Of a stretch of DNA of 64,000 nucleotides, positions 35,009 to 45,352 are shown one piece after another. The stretch comes from Lutibacter maritimus. Its GTDB lineage: Bacteria > Bacteroidota > Bacteroidia > Flavobacteriales > Flavobacteriaceae. Numbering within the stretch: position 1 is the stretch's first letter; each line of letters opens with the position of its first letter. Position numbers and translations under genes: made by a program. Location of the stretch: contig NZ_FOZP01000003.1 in the NCBI RefSeq assembly GCF_900116115.1, positions 1 to 64,000 on the forward strand. The letters are read 5' to 3'. The notes beneath the pieces were generated by a model, which saw only the letters and a program-made list of their open reading frames with translations, had not been told where the DNA came from and made no database searches.

Positions 35009-38000
35009 TATAATTTCTATTTCATCTGGAGTTAAGTTATACAGTTTATACACCATTTGATCTATTGCCTTTTCTGTTTGGGTTATTTGGGTTTGTAACT
35101 CTTGGGCTTTTTTCTTGTTATCCTCAAAAAGTTCTAACCACTCAAACTCGTCTTTTTTAGTGAGTGGTGTGCCACCTGCTTTTTTAATGGCTTTGTTGAG
35201 TTCTTTTATAAAATCTCCAAAATCTAACTCGTGCCAGTTTTCGAGTTTACGGGTTAGTTTTTCTATTTCTATGCTATTAGAAAAGAAAGTACTAAAGCGT
35301 GAAAGCATAATAATAAAATCAGTATTTTTCTTTTGTAAATCTTCTGATAATTGAATAAATTGATTCTGCCTATCAATAGGAATTCTTTTGATATATGTAT
35401 TGCGCAAGTTTGGTGCTGAAAAAAGTAGATAACCACCTGACATTCTCAATCCATCAAAGAAGCATTCAAACATATAATTATATAATTTTGAATTAATCCA
35501 GCATTGTACATATTCCGGTAAATAATCTTCACTAAATGAGTGAATACAATTTGTATTTATAGATGAATATTCTCCTTTATTATCATAAAAAGCTTCACAT
35601 TTTAATCCAATTTTGGCAATAATAATTTTAGGCGATGAGTATAAATTATGCCTATTTTCAGAAATGCTCGTTGATTCTTTGGGTAAAAAAGGTTTTAATA
35701 ATTTCCTACCCTTATCTGTTAATTCAGAAATTCCCCAAGTTGTACAATAAGGGTCTATTGTTCCAGTATTAATTAATTTATAACCTTGACCATCTTCAGT
35801 AATAAGTTTAGAATAATCATCAGCCTCACTTGCGGTAGAAGTTGCATTAATCTTACCTACATTTTCTAAACTTTCCGATTGATTAATAATTTTTTCAGTA
35901 ATTATTAATTTATCGTTCAATAAAAAACCTAAAATATAATCCTCTAAAACGTTTAGTTTTTTTGAATCAAATTTAGCTTCAATAATTTGCTTTGAAACTT
36001 CATCAAAACCTCCTGTTGTTACTTCATAGTTTTCTCTCTCTTTTTTCTTTAAAAATGATATAACAGGATAGGTACTCGCATCTTCGAAAACCCTCTTATC
36101 TGAATAATCTATTAAACCTAATATTTCATATTGATTAACTAACATTTCTCTTAATGCCTTACCATAACTTGCTGATAAAAATCTATTAGGTGTTATATAT
36201 GAAAGAATACCTTTTTGACTAATTATATCTAATCCTTTTTCAAAAAAATAAATATAAAGGTCTACTGTTCCTTTAGCCGTAGCGAAGTTAGATTTTAAAA
36301 ACGAATATTGGTCTTTGGATAATCCCTTTTTTAATTCATTTGCATTGACATAAGGCGGATTTCCAATGACGACATCAAAGCCTTGTTTTGATTCGGCAGA
36401 TTGCTTCGTTCCTCTCAATGACGTACCAAATATTTGTGGGAACTGTAATTGCCAATTAAAAGCTTTGTTGCCAGCCACGGCTTTGCTATCAATTAAACTG
36501 TTACCACATTTTATGTTGTTACTTAAATCGTTGAGTTTACGTCGTGGTTGAGCGGTGCGTAACCAAAGGGATAGTTTGGCAATTTCTACAGACTCTTCGT
36601 TGAGGTCTACTCCATAAATATTGTTTTCGAGTATGGTATTTTCTATATCGCTTAAAATGAAACCTCCGCCCAATACTTTTGCTTTTAGTTCATCTATATA
36701 CCTGTGTTCTTTTATTAAAAAATCTAATGCTTGGTTTAAAAACGCTCCAGAACCACAAGCAGGGTCGCAAATAGTGATTTGCAATAGCCATTCTCGGTAG
36801 GTATCTAAAATATCTAATAATTGTTTTTTGGTATTTTGGTGTGTGCCTTTTTTTAGCTCAAAATAGGTTTCTTCTTTAAAACCTAATGTTTCTTTTTTCT
36901 CCTGGCAAAGTTTACCAACGGTATTTTCAACAATGTATTTGGTTATGTATTTTGGCGTGTAGAACACACCGTCTTTTTTACGTTTGCTTGTTTGTTTGTC
37001 GAACTCACCACCTTCAATTTCGGCATTTACGCTTTCAATTTCATTTAAAGAGTTTTCAAAAATGTGTCCTAAAATATTGACATCTACTTGACTGCTAAAA
37101 TCGTATTTAGCGAGTTTGTATGCGTGTTTGTAGAGTAACTCATCGTCAATCTCTAGACTATCTAAAATGGCATCTGGTTTAAAGAGACCACCATTGTATG
37201 CGTAGATTTCAGCTCTTGAGGTTGTGCCTTTTCTGCCTTCATCTAAAAAATGAAAGTATTGTTTAAAGAGGTTGTACAATGGGCGTTCATCACCAAAATC
37301 AATGTCGGATTTCCACTTGTCCAGAATTTGTATGGTTGAGTTTGCAGGTAATAAATCTCTATCTTCGGCAAAGAAAATAAATAGAAAACGATCTATTAAT
37401 TTTTGTGATTTTTTGAAAAGGGATAGTTTTACGTTTTTTTCGAGGGCTTTTTGGTCGTCAACTTCTCGATACGATTCACTTTGTGAATCACTCGAAGTGA
37501 CGTTGTTTTGTTTGAGTCGTTTGGCATTTCGTTTTACGAGATCTCTAAAGAGTTCACGTTTAAATACTGAATAGTCGTTGTAAAACTGTTTTGTGATTTT
37601 GTCTTCCTCAACCAAAGAGGCTTCTTTTATAGTGAGCGGTAAGTTGTTGAGAATATTGTCTTTTTGCAAACAGAGGTACAACAAATTGAATTCTTCTGGT
37701 GCTAACTGAAATAGGTTGAACTCTAAAAACTCGGTAGCATCGTTGATGTAAAATCGCAACTTCTCAAAATTGGATGTAATGACATACACACAGCCTTTTT
37801 GATTGGCTTTGTAATCGAATGCCTGTTTACGAATGCTTTCTAAATCTTTGGTGTTGGTTCCTTTTAACTCTATAACACCAATGGCTGAATTTTCTTTTAA
37901 AATAGCACCATCTGCTTTTCCTGCACCTTTTTGGTTTTTAAACTCGGTTGTGATATTGAAATTAGGCATTGGATTCAGCGAATAGTCCAATATATTTACA

Positions 38001-38173
38001 AACAACTCGTCTAAAAACTTTGCCTGGTATTGTTCTTCTTTAGAATTTTTAATATTTTCCTGTATGGTGGTATTGTGAAAGTACTTGGTATATTTTTTAT
38101 ATGCTTTACTAACTTTATCAACATTTTGTAGATTTAGATAGTTTTTAAGTACTGAGGTTTGATATAATGCCAT
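34997..38173 (-). CDS. Single-chain type IIG (Eco57I-like) restriction-modification enzyme
   Basis: A 1058-residue fusion of nuclease, methyltransferase and target-recognition domains. N-terminus: a likely PD-(D/E)XK site in GKADGAI ... IGVIELKGT. Middle: the adenine methyltransferase motif I DPACGSGAFL (about 468-477) and motif IV VIGNPPYVN (about 601). C-terminus: a TaqI-like specificity region and a coiled end. No separate modification gene is needed. Two stretches look like absorbed dispersed repeats: TSLRGTKQSAESKQ just before NPPY (DNA 36397-36423), and VTSSDSQSESYREV near residue 230 (DNA 37461-37502). Activity of the present protein is therefore uncertain. Confidence 0.9.
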   Translation of the reverse strand: MALYQTSVLKNYLNLQNVDKVSKAYKKYTKYFHNTTIQENIKNSKEEQYQAKFLDELFVNILDYSLNPMPNFNITTEFKNQKGAGKADGAILKENSAIGVIELKGTNTKDLESIRKQAFDYKANQKGCVYVITSNFEKLRFYINDATEFLEFNLFQLAPEEFNLLYLCLQKDNILNNLPLTIKEASLVEEDKITKQFYNDYSVFKRELFRDLVKRNAKRLKQNNVTSSDSQSESYREVDDQKALEKNVKLSLFKKSQKLIDRFLFIFFAEDRDLLPANSTIQILDKWKSDIDFGDERPLYNLFKQYFHFLDEGRKGTTSRAEIYAYNGGLFKPDAILDSLEIDDELLYKHAYKLAKYDFSSQVDVNILGHIFENSLNEIESVNAEIEGGEFDKQTSKRKKDGVFYTPKYITKYIVENTVGKLCQEKKETLGFKEETYFELKKGTHQNTKKQLLDILDTYREWLLQITICDPACGSGAFLNQALDFLIKEHRYIDELKAKVLGGGFILSDIENTILENNIYGVDLNEESVEIAKLSLWLRTAQPRRKLNDLSNNIKCGNSLIDSKAVAGNKAFNWQLQFPQIFGTSLRGTKQSAESKQGFDVVIGNPPYVNANELKKGLSKDQYSFLKSNFATAKGTVDLYIYFFEKGLDIISQKGILSYITPNRFLSASYGKALREMLVNQYEILGLIDYSDKRVFEDASTYPVISFLKKKERENYEVTTGGFDEVSKQIIEAKFDSKKLNVLEDYILGFLLNDKLIITEKIINQSESLENVGKINATSTASEADDYSKLITEDGQGYKLINTGTIDPYCTTWGISELTDKGRKLLKPFLPKESTSISENRHNLYSSPKIIIAKIGLKCEAFYDNKGEYSSINTNCIHSFSEDYLPEYVQCWINSKLYNYMFECFFDGLRMSGGYLLFSAPNLRNTYIKRIPIDRQNQFIQLSEDLQKKNTDFIIMLSRFSTFFSNSIEIEKLTRKLENWHELDFGDFIKELNKAIKKAGGTPLTKKDEFEWLELFEDNKKKAQELQTQITQTEKAIDQMVYKLYNLTPDEIEIIENT

Positions 38174-38311
38174 TAAATACAGATTGAATTGAAAAAATGT
38201 AGTTGAACTACAAACGCAATTATTTTGTATAAAAATAAGGTTAAATTATTATTTAACAAACATTAATTTGCACTTAATTGTTGTTTTTTGGGATTCTTTA
38301 ATGTCATAAAA

Positions 38312-38332
38312 AAAGCCTCCTTTGGAGGCTTT
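38312..38332. terminator. Bidirectional rho-independent terminator
   Basis: AAAGCCTCC-TTT-GGAGGCTTT, flanked by A- and T-tracts on both sides. It lies between the copper ATPase gene and the restriction gene; both are on the minus strand, so it most probably ends the copper operon. Confidence 0.8.
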
Positions 38333-38427
38333 AAAAATTGCTATGAAAAAGAGTAAAGAAACGAAAGTTTCTTAAGAATCACAAGATACAAATTATTACA
38401 ATTTAATCAACAACTTTATTCATTTTT

Positions 38428-40923
38428 TTAAAGCTTGGTTTTTCTTAATCTTAGTGAATTTACAATTACAGATACCGAACTAAAACTCATAGCTAATGCG
38501 GCAATAATTGGTGAGAGTAAAATACCAAAAAAAGGAAATAATAAACCAGCAGCTATAGGTACACCAAGCACATTATAGGCAAAAGAAAAGAACAAGTTTT
38601 GTTTGATATTTTTCATTACACCGTGGCTTAAATTTTTAGCTTTCACAATGCCTTTTAAGTCGCCTTTAACTAAAGTAATTTCAGCACTTTCAATGGCAAC
38701 ATCGGTACCTGTTCCCATCGCAATACCAACATTAGCTTGTGCCAGCGCCGGAGCATCGTTAATGCCGTCTCCAGCCATAGCAACAATTTTTCCTTCTGCT
38801 TGTAATTTTTTAATGAATTGTAATTTATCTTCGGGAAGGCAACTTGCTTTGAAATTACTTAAGTGCAGTTTATCTGCAACTGCTTTTGCTGTATTTTCAT
38901 TATCACCAGTTAGCATCATAACATCAACTCCCTTATCCATTAAGGATTTTATTGCTTCTTTACTGGTTTTTTTTATGGCATCAGAAATAGTAACAAATCC
39001 AACTGCTACTTGGTTAATTGCTATATATGAAACTGTTTTACCTAATTTTTGTTCTTCAATAATTTTAGTTTTTAAGTCGTTAGAAATGCTTGTTTTTATT
39101 TTCACCATTAATTTTTCATTACCTAAAGCAACTTTATTATTAGCAACAGTACCCATAACGCCCATACCCGTTATAGTTTTAAAATCATTAACTCTACTTA
39201 ATTTGGTTTTAGTTGTTTTTGCATAATCAACAACAGCTTGTGCCAATGGATGTTCACTATATTGATTAAGTGATGCTATTTGTTGTAATAATTCTTCTGA
39301 AGTGCCTTCTAAAGCAACTACTTTTTCTACCGAAGGTTTCCCTTCAGTTAAAGTTCCTGTTTTATCGGTGATTAAAACATTTACTTTATTCATTAACTCT
39401 AAAGCTTCCGCATTTTTTATAAGTATTCCGTTTTGTGCTCCCTTACCAACACCTACCATTACAGACATTGGCGTAGCTAAACCCAACGCACAAGGACAGG
39501 CAATAATTAATACTGCCACGGCATTTACAAAAGCATAAACCAATGCAGGATCTGGCCCAAAATTAGCCCATATAATAAACGTAATTATTGATATTAGTAC
39601 AACAATAGGGACAAAGTATTTTGAAATGGTGTCGGCTAATTTTTGAATAGGTGCTCTTGATCTACTAGCGTCACTTACCATTTGTATTATTTGAGCTAAG
39701 AGCGTTTCAGAACCAACTTTAAGAGCTTTCATTACAAATGATTTTGTACCATTAATTGTTCCTGAACTCACGGTATCACCTTCCTTTTTATCGACAGGGA
39801 TTGGTTCACCCGTAATCATAGATTCATCGATACTGCTACTTCCTTCGGAAATAACACCATCAACAGGTATTTTTTCACCTGGTTTTACACGTAATATATC
39901 ATCTTTTTTAATTGCGTGAATTGCTACAACTTTATCTTCACCATCAACAACTAACGTTGCTTCTGAAGGTGCTAATTTTAGGAGTTCTTTAATGGCACCA
40001 CTTGTTTGACTATGCGCCTTTGCCTCTAACAATTGCCCTAATAAAACCAATGTTAAAATTACCGCTGTAGCTTCAAAATACATATTAACATCGCCAGATG
40101 CTCCTTTAAATTCACTTGGAAAAACCTCTGGAAATAATAGACCAACTATACTAAATAAAAATGCAGCACCTGTTCCTATACCAACTAAGGTGAACATATT
40201 TAAATTCCAAGTAATAATTGATTTGTAAGCACGTTCAAAAAACATCCAACATGTATAAAATACAATAGGAATTGTTAAAAAAAGCTGTAACCAATCCCAA
40301 TATAATTGCGGCATTAATTTTGGCAATGGATTAGAAGGTAGGTGCATTGACATTGAAATTATTAAAACAGGAATGGCTAAAAAAGCTGAAATTTTCATTT
40401 TTTTAGCTAAGGATTTATAAGTTTTTAATTCTTCACTTTCATCGGGCTCCATTGGGACTAAATCCATACCACATTTAGGGCAGGAACCTGGAGCATTTTG
40501 AATTACTTCAGGGTGCATTGGACAGGTATATTTTGTTGTTTGAATTAATTTTGGTTGCTCAACTAAGTCCATTCCACATTTTGGACAGCTTCCATGTTTA
40601 TCATAGGTTTTGTCTCCTTCGCATTGCATTGGACAATAAAAAATTCCATTACCTTCTTTAGGTTGGTTGAGATGATTGGATTTCTGATTATTTTGAGATA
40701 CTTTGGTCTCTCCAGCATTTGAAATTGTATAATGTAATCCTGCTTTTAGCAAGGTTTCTTGTAATTTTTCTATTGAAATATGTGATGACATTTCAATAAC
40801 AACTTCACCCTTTTTTAAATCTGCAGTTACTTTGGTAATTTCTTTTAAATTCCCTAAAGCAGATTCAACGTTGTTTTTACAACCACTGCATGTCATTCCA
40901 GAAATATGGTATGTATGTTTCAT
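38428..40923 (-). CDS. copA: Copper P1B ATPase with HMA and two metal-binding (HMBD) domains
   Basis: Exports Cu(I) from the cytoplasm. It is 831 residues long. An N-terminal HMA domain has MTCSGC (Cys 12 and 15). Two heavy-metal-binding ribbons follow: YCPMQCEG...CPKCGMDL and YTCPMHPE...CPKCGMDL (about 90-160). The ATPase core has IACPCALG (about 475), DKTGTLTEG (about 518), [10 protein letters not shown] and [13 protein letters not shown]. It is the last gene of the copper cluster, preceded by a 233-bp gap that holds an inverted-repeat element. Confidence 0.93.
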   Translation of the reverse strand: MKHTYHISGMTCSGCKNNVESALGNLKEITKVTADLKKGEVVIEMSSHISIEKLQETLLKAGLHYTISNAGETKVSQNNQKSNHLNQPKEGNGIFYCPMQCEGDKTYDKHGSCPKCGMDLVEQPKLIQTTKYTCPMHPEVIQNAPGSCPKCGMDLVPMEPDESEELKTYKSLAKKMKISAFLAIPVLIISMSMHLPSNPLPKLMPQLYWDWLQLFLTIPIVFYTCWMFFERAYKSIITWNLNMFTLVGIGTGAAFLFSIVGLLFPEVFPSEFKGASGDVNMYFEATAVILTLVLLGQLLEAKAHSQTSGAIKELLKLAPSEATLVVDGEDKVVAIHAIKKDDILRVKPGEKIPVDGVISEGSSSIDESMITGEPIPVDKKEGDTVSSGTINGTKSFVMKALKVGSETLLAQIIQMVSDASRSRAPIQKLADTISKYFVPIVVLISIITFIIWANFGPDPALVYAFVNAVAVLIIACPCALGLATPMSVMVGVGKGAQNGILIKNAEALELMNKVNVLITDKTGTLTEGKPSVEKVVALEGTSEELLQQIASLNQYSEHPLAQAVVDYAKTTKTKLSRVNDFKTITGMGVMGTVANNKVALGNEKLMVKIKTSISNDLKTKIIEEQKLGKTVSYIAINQVAVGFVTISDAIKKTSKEAIKSLMDKGVDVMMLTGDNENTAKAVADKLHLSNFKASCLPEDKLQFIKKLQAEGKIVAMAGDGINDAPALAQANVGIAMGTGTDVAIESAEITLVKGDLKGIVKAKNLSHGVMKNIKQNLFFSFAYNVLGVPIAAGLLFPFFGILLSPIIAALAMSFSSVSVIVNSLRLRKTKL

Positions 40924-41046
40924 TTTTTAATATTTTTAGTAGTTCGTAATAAAATTATGTTATCGTTGATTTATTTTTTGGAAGAAGGCACATAAATGTG
41001 TTTGAACAAAAACCACTGTGAAGGTTTAAGATTTAAAAAAATTGTG

Positions 41047-41141
41047 CCTGATTAAGAAAAGAGTAGGTTCTTCATAAATTAAATCAACTTAAAAATCAAG
41101 AATCTCTTGACAAAAGGGGTGCTTACTCTTTTCTTAACAGG
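41047..41141. repeat. 95-bp segment bounded by inverted repeats (MITE-like)
   Basis: Left arm CCTGATTAAGAAAAGAGTA (41047-41065) and right arm TACTCTTTTCTTAACAGG (41124-41141) are inverted, 18 positions pairing with one extra base on the left. It sits between copA and the gene before it. It could be a small non-autonomous transposable element or a long regulatory hairpin. No target-site duplication is obvious. Confidence 0.45.
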
Positions 41142-41155
41142 ACTTAAAAATATTT

Positions 41156-41518
41156 TTAGTGATGTTTATGCTCACTTTTTTTCTCCATCTCCTTTTTTTT
41201 CACAACAAGCTTCATCCCACATTTTGGACATTCACCTTTTTTGTCACTAACAACTTCAGGATGCATTGAACATGTGTATGATGGCTTCATTTCCATTTTT
41301 TTAAGTTCCATACCACATTTAGAGCAATCTCCTGGCTTATCACTTTTTACATCGGCGTGCATTGGGCAGGTGTACATTTCTTTCATTTCCATTTTAGAAT
41401 GGTCCATCATTTTTGTCGTGTCTTTTTTCATTTTAGAATGGTCCATTTCTTGAGCATTCATTGACGATAATCCTAAGATAGCTATCACAAAAACAGCTAA
41501 TAAATTTTTTGTATTCAT
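41156..41518 (-). CDS. Small exported protein with two heavy-metal-binding (HMBD) motifs
   Basis: Encodes 120 residues from MNTKNLLAVFVIAILGLSSM (second Met; the first adds one residue). A signal peptide ends around MNAQE. Met/His-rich repeats (MDHSKM) are followed by two ribbons, YTCPMHADV...CSKCGMEL and YTCSMHPEV...CPKCGMKL, and the C-terminus is HKHH. It is probably a periplasmic copper-binding protein that buffers or hands over metal to the efflux pump. Confidence 0.85.
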   Translation of the reverse strand: MNTKNLLAVFVIAILGLSSMNAQEMDHSKMKKDTTKMMDHSKMEMKEMYTCPMHADVKSDKPGDCSKCGMELKKMEMKPSYTCSMHPEVVSDKKGECPKCGMKLVVKKKEMEKKSEHKHH

Positions 41519-41599
41519 CATTTTTAGTTTTTAAATTTTTATTATTAATTATATTATAAAGGTCTGTAGATATTGTAATTTAGTTGTGCATAATTATGT

Positions 41600-42169
41600 T
41601 TAAATTGTATCTAATTTCTCACGAGACCCTATGTTTTTATACTGTGTAGGAGTGATTCCTGTAATTTTTTTAAATTGACGAGATAAGTGTTGTGGACTGC
41701 TATAATTTAATTCATATGAAATTTGACTTATGGTTAATTCATTATAGCTAATAAGTTCTTTTACTCTTTCAATTTTTTGTTGAATAATGTAATTTTCAAT
41801 AGTTCGTTCTTCTAATTCAGAAAAAATTCTACTTAAGTGTGCGTATTCTATTTTTAAATTTGAAGATAGGAATGTTGAATAGTTTTCATTAAACAATTTG
41901 TGTTTTTGGTGAAAGATATTCTGAATAATTAACGTTTTAATTTGGTTTACTATTTTTAAATCAGATTCTTCAACTATCTCAAAACCTTCTTTCTCTACTA
42001 TTGTTTTTAGCGTTAATAATTGATTTTTTGAAGGGCTTGTTTCAAAATGAATTTTTCCTAATTCAATAAAGTTAAACATTATATTATTTTTAATTAACTC
42101 ATCTTTAACCACTTTAATACAACGGTCGCATACCATATTTTTTACACTAACTATATTCTTTTGTTCCAT
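41600..42169 (-). CDS. AraC-family regulator with an N-terminal HMA-like metal-binding domain
   Basis: Encodes 189 residues. The N-terminal 70 residues resemble an HMA domain with a CxxC site (MVCDRC, C14 and C17). The C-terminus is an AraC-type double helix-turn-helix: ISYNELTISQISYELNYSSP, QHLSRQFKKITGITPTQYKN. A direct fusion of a metallochaperone-like sensor and an activator would couple Cu(I) binding to transcription of the surrounding copper genes. It lies between cusB and the HMBD protein gene. Confidence 0.88.
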   Translation of the reverse strand: MEQKNIVSVKNMVCDRCIKVVKDELIKNNIMFNFIELGKIHFETSPSKNQLLTLKTIVEKEGFEIVEESDLKIVNQIKTLIIQNIFHQKHKLFNENYSTFLSSNLKIEYAHLSRIFSELEERTIENYIIQQKIERVKELISYNELTISQISYELNYSSPQHLSRQFKKITGITPTQYKNIGSREKLDTI

Positions 42170-42240
42170 TGCTATTAGTTTTTAATTAAACTATTTTAAA
42201 ACTACCCATCAAATAATTGAAAGGTAGTTTTGAAAACTTT

Positions 42241-44094
42241 TTATTTTATTATAGCTTCTGTACTACCACATTTAAGCATTGCTTTGCCATAATAAGGGTT
42301 TCTAATTTCTTCATCCAAGCTTAGCCAAAAAGCTCCATTATCATTATTAGCCATTGGGCAAAATTGTTCATATACAGTTTTATTTATTCCAAATAATTTT
42401 ATCGCCTTTGATAAATGAGCTGACAAATGAATAAAATGATTTCTTTGAACATTGATGTCTGAGGTTTTAGTAATTGAAGTTGCAGAAGCAGCAATTTCCT
42501 TACTAATAGTCATCCAATGTTTATGAGCTTCATTATTAGATAATAATTTCATATCAACTTTAGCTAATACATTTACAACTTCAACGGCATTCTCTTGTGC
42601 TGTTTTTGAGTTATCATTGGTAAAGGCATTTTTTAAGCTTATGTATTCAACAAATACCTTATTTAATTGACTTTGAAAATCTTTTGAAACTGCAATTCTA
42701 GATTCCATTTTGGTATGGTCAGCATTTTTAGTGTCTGTAGAATTTCCTGTTTGACTTTGGGTATGGTTAGTATGATCTTCTTCTTTATTTTCCATAGCAC
42801 TTTCAGAAGCCTGCTTTTTCCCGTGACCTGCGTGTCCAGTTACAGCTTTACCCCCTTCTAAATTCATCATACTTGGTTTACCAGCCAATTGCGATGCTGC
42901 ATCTACAGTAAATGTACCGTTTACAACAATCTCTTCTCCTGATTCAAGTCCGGATTTGATAACAAAAGCTTCACCAAGTGATGGACCTAATGTTACTTCT
43001 CTTAATGTAAAGTTCACTTTATTACCAGCATTATTTTTTATATAGATTACAGACCTTTCACCTGTCCACATAATTGCTGATTTAGGAATTATAATTTCTT
43101 GTGATCCCTTTTTACCCAAGTTATTTTTAATAATCCCAGATGCAAACATTTCAGGTTTTAATTTGTTGCCCACATTTTTAATTTCAACACGTGCTGTTGC
43201 CACTCTTGTTTTAGCATTGATTATTGGGTCTACAAATGAAATAGTTCCTTCAAACGTTTCGCCTGGAATTGATTGAATGGTATATGAAACTTTATCGCCT
43301 ACTTTTACCCAAGCCATATCACTTTCATACACATCAAAAAGTACCCAAAGTGAAGATAAATCTGCAATCTCATAAATAGGCATTCCTCTGCCTACATAAT
43401 CACCCAAATCAACCTTTTTGGCTATAACAATTCCAGAAACATCTGAAGTAATTGAGAATTGTTGAATTAATTTACCAGAACTAATAATTCTGTTGATTGT
43501 GCTTTCGCCAATTTTCCAATTCATTAATTTTTGTTTTGCAGCTGCAAACAATTCAGGTTGTGAATTTTTGATGGCATACGCTTGTAATAATTCTTCTTGA
43601 GCAGTTACTAAATCTGGTGAATATACCGTAGCCAATGTTTGTCCTTTACTCACATTTTCACCTGTAAAATTGATTCTTAAGTTTTCAATTCTGCCAGGGA
43701 TATGAGTAGATTGTGTGTATAATTTACGTTCATCAACTTGTACTTTTCCATTTAAACGTAATTCCTTGTTTGCTGCTGAAGTACCCACAAACATTGTTTG
43801 AATGTTTGCTAATTTCATTGCATTTTCACTCATTTGAAGCGCATTTGGATCAGCACCAGCATCATCAGAAGCGACAGGTATTAAATCCATACCACATAAA
43901 GGGCATTGACCTGGTTCTGATTGACGAATTTGAGGGTGCATTGAACAGGTCCAAGATGCTCCCGCTTCCTGTTCTGCAGTATGATCGTGTAATTCTTTAG
44001 GTGTGTCGCTTCCTCCGAAAAGCATCCACCCTAGTAACAATCCAATGAAAAGGATTCCTGCTATTTTTAATATATTCTTTATTTTTGTTGTCAT
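42241..44094 (-). CDS. cusB: Copper RND efflux periplasmic adaptor (CusB) with HMBD and DUF3347-like domains
   Basis: Encodes 617 residues. An N-terminal membrane anchor (ILFIGLLLGWMLFGG) is followed by a metal-binding ribbon WTCSMHPQI...CPLCGMDL (about 48-76), then the lipoyl, hairpin and beta-barrel domains of an RND adaptor. A His/Met-rich linker (GHAGHGKKQ) precedes a C-terminal DUF3347-like helical domain with NKVFVEYISLKNAFTNDN and CPMANNDNGAFWLS. It lies 1 bp from the cusC stop. The extra domains may receive copper from periplasmic carriers. Confidence 0.9.
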   Translation of the reverse strand: MTTKIKNILKIAGILFIGLLLGWMLFGGSDTPKELHDHTAEQEAGASWTCSMHPQIRQSEPGQCPLCGMDLIPVASDDAGADPNALQMSENAMKLANIQTMFVGTSAANKELRLNGKVQVDERKLYTQSTHIPGRIENLRINFTGENVSKGQTLATVYSPDLVTAQEELLQAYAIKNSQPELFAAAKQKLMNWKIGESTINRIISSGKLIQQFSITSDVSGIVIAKKVDLGDYVGRGMPIYEIADLSSLWVLFDVYESDMAWVKVGDKVSYTIQSIPGETFEGTISFVDPIINAKTRVATARVEIKNVGNKLKPEMFASGIIKNNLGKKGSQEIIIPKSAIMWTGERSVIYIKNNAGNKVNFTLREVTLGPSLGEAFVIKSGLESGEEIVVNGTFTVDAASQLAGKPSMMNLEGGKAVTGHAGHGKKQASESAMENKEEDHTNHTQSQTGNSTDTKNADHTKMESRIAVSKDFQSQLNKVFVEYISLKNAFTNDNSKTAQENAVEVVNVLAKVDMKLLSNNEAHKHWMTISKEIAASATSITKTSDINVQRNHFIHLSAHLSKAIKLFGINKTVYEQFCPMANNDNGAFWLSLDEEIRNPYYGKAMLKCGSTEAIIK

Positions 44095-44095
44095 T

Positions 44096-45352
44096 TTAGT
44101 TATTTTTTGAAAGTAAGTAATCTAGTTTTGCTTGTGCTGTAAATTGATTTTTAATCTCAGCTGCTATTGCTTTTTCGTACATCAGCTCGTCTTGATTTAA
44201 TCTTAATATTTCTACAAAGTCTGAACCTGAGTTACTATATGCTGCAATTAAAAGCGCAATAGCTTGGTTAGTACTTTTTAGTTGAATATCAAATAAATTC
44301 AATAAATCAATAGACTTTGATACATCATATTGCGCACTGCTATAATTTGCCATTAAATTATTTGTTACTGCTACTTTTTTTTCTTCAGTAGCAGCTATCA
44401 TATATTCCGCTTCTTTCTGCGCTCCTTTATATTTCTTTCTAAAAACAGGCAACGTTATAGAAAGCATTGGCATAATAGCGTCTTGACCATTCATTGCCAA
44501 ATCTGGTACATCTCTTTTTGAGATAATTGAGTAATCTAATCCAACACCAATTTTAGGATAACCTTCTTTTATAGCTACTATTTTTTGTGCCTCAAAAGCC
44601 TCTTTTTGACGGTCTAATTGAACTACTTTTGGGTTATTATTAAAAAGCGAATCTGTTTTTATATTTAAATTAAGGTTTGCTTTAGGCAATTCTGTTGGAA
44701 ATTGAATTTCAAATAAACTTTCTCTATTTAACATTGAATTGAATGCTGTTTGCAAAGGTTCCTTTCTTTTTTGAAGAATTTGAATATTAGTTAAACTTTC
44801 GTTTCTTTTAATATCAATTCGAACTACATCAACCATAGCACCTTTACCGTTTTCAAATTTGCTCAAAGCCAATTTTTTATAGCTATTTAAGATTTCTAAA
44901 TTTTCTTGTTCCAACATTATTATCCGTTGTAACTCAAACATTTCAGCATACACTTTTTTTACATTAAAGAACACTTCATTTTTCGTATCTAAATACATTT
45001 GAAATGCAGCTTCTGCCATTAAATTTGCAGCGTTTTCTTTTGCTGCTAGCGTTCCAAACCAAGGAAACATTTGTGTAATACTAAACCTCGCTTCTTGTCT
45101 TCCTATTCTAGTTTCAATCATTTTTCCAAATGCACTAACAGAAAAAGTAGGGTCTGGTAATGCACTTACTTGAGGTGATTTTTGCAAAGCAGCTTCAAAT
45201 TTTAAATAAGCCGATTTTACCTCAGGATTATTTTTTGAAGCTATTAGCAAATACTCATTTAAAGTTTGACCACTAAGACTTACTGAAAATAATACGCTTA
45301 ATACTATTAAATATCTAATATTTAATATCTTATATATAAACTTTGTTTTCAT
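44096..45352 (-). CDS. cusC: TolC-family outer membrane channel (CusC-like)
   Basis: Encodes 418 residues: a signal peptide (YLIVLSVLFSVSLSGQ) followed by the two repeated coiled-coil/strand halves of outer membrane efflux proteins (NEYLLIASKNNPEVKSAYLK at the start of the first). It completes the CusCBA tripartite copper pump and begins directly at the stop of the RND gene. It has no lipobox. Confidence 0.9.
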   Translation of the reverse strand: MKTKFIYKILNIRYLIVLSVLFSVSLSGQTLNEYLLIASKNNPEVKSAYLKFEAALQKSPQVSALPDPTFSVSAFGKMIETRIGRQEARFSITQMFPWFGTLAAKENAANLMAEAAFQMYLDTKNEVFFNVKKVYAEMFELQRIIMLEQENLEILNSYKKLALSKFENGKGAMVDVVRIDIKRNESLTNIQILQKRKEPLQTAFNSMLNRESLFEIQFPTELPKANLNLNIKTDSLFNNNPKVVQLDRQKEAFEAQKIVAIKEGYPKIGVGLDYSIISKRDVPDLAMNGQDAIMPMLSITLPVFRKKYKGAQKEAEYMIAATEEKKVAVTNNLMANYSSAQYDVSKSIDLLNLFDIQLKSTNQAIALLIAAYSNSGSDFVEILRLNQDELMYEKAIAAEIKNQFTAQAKLDYLLSKNN

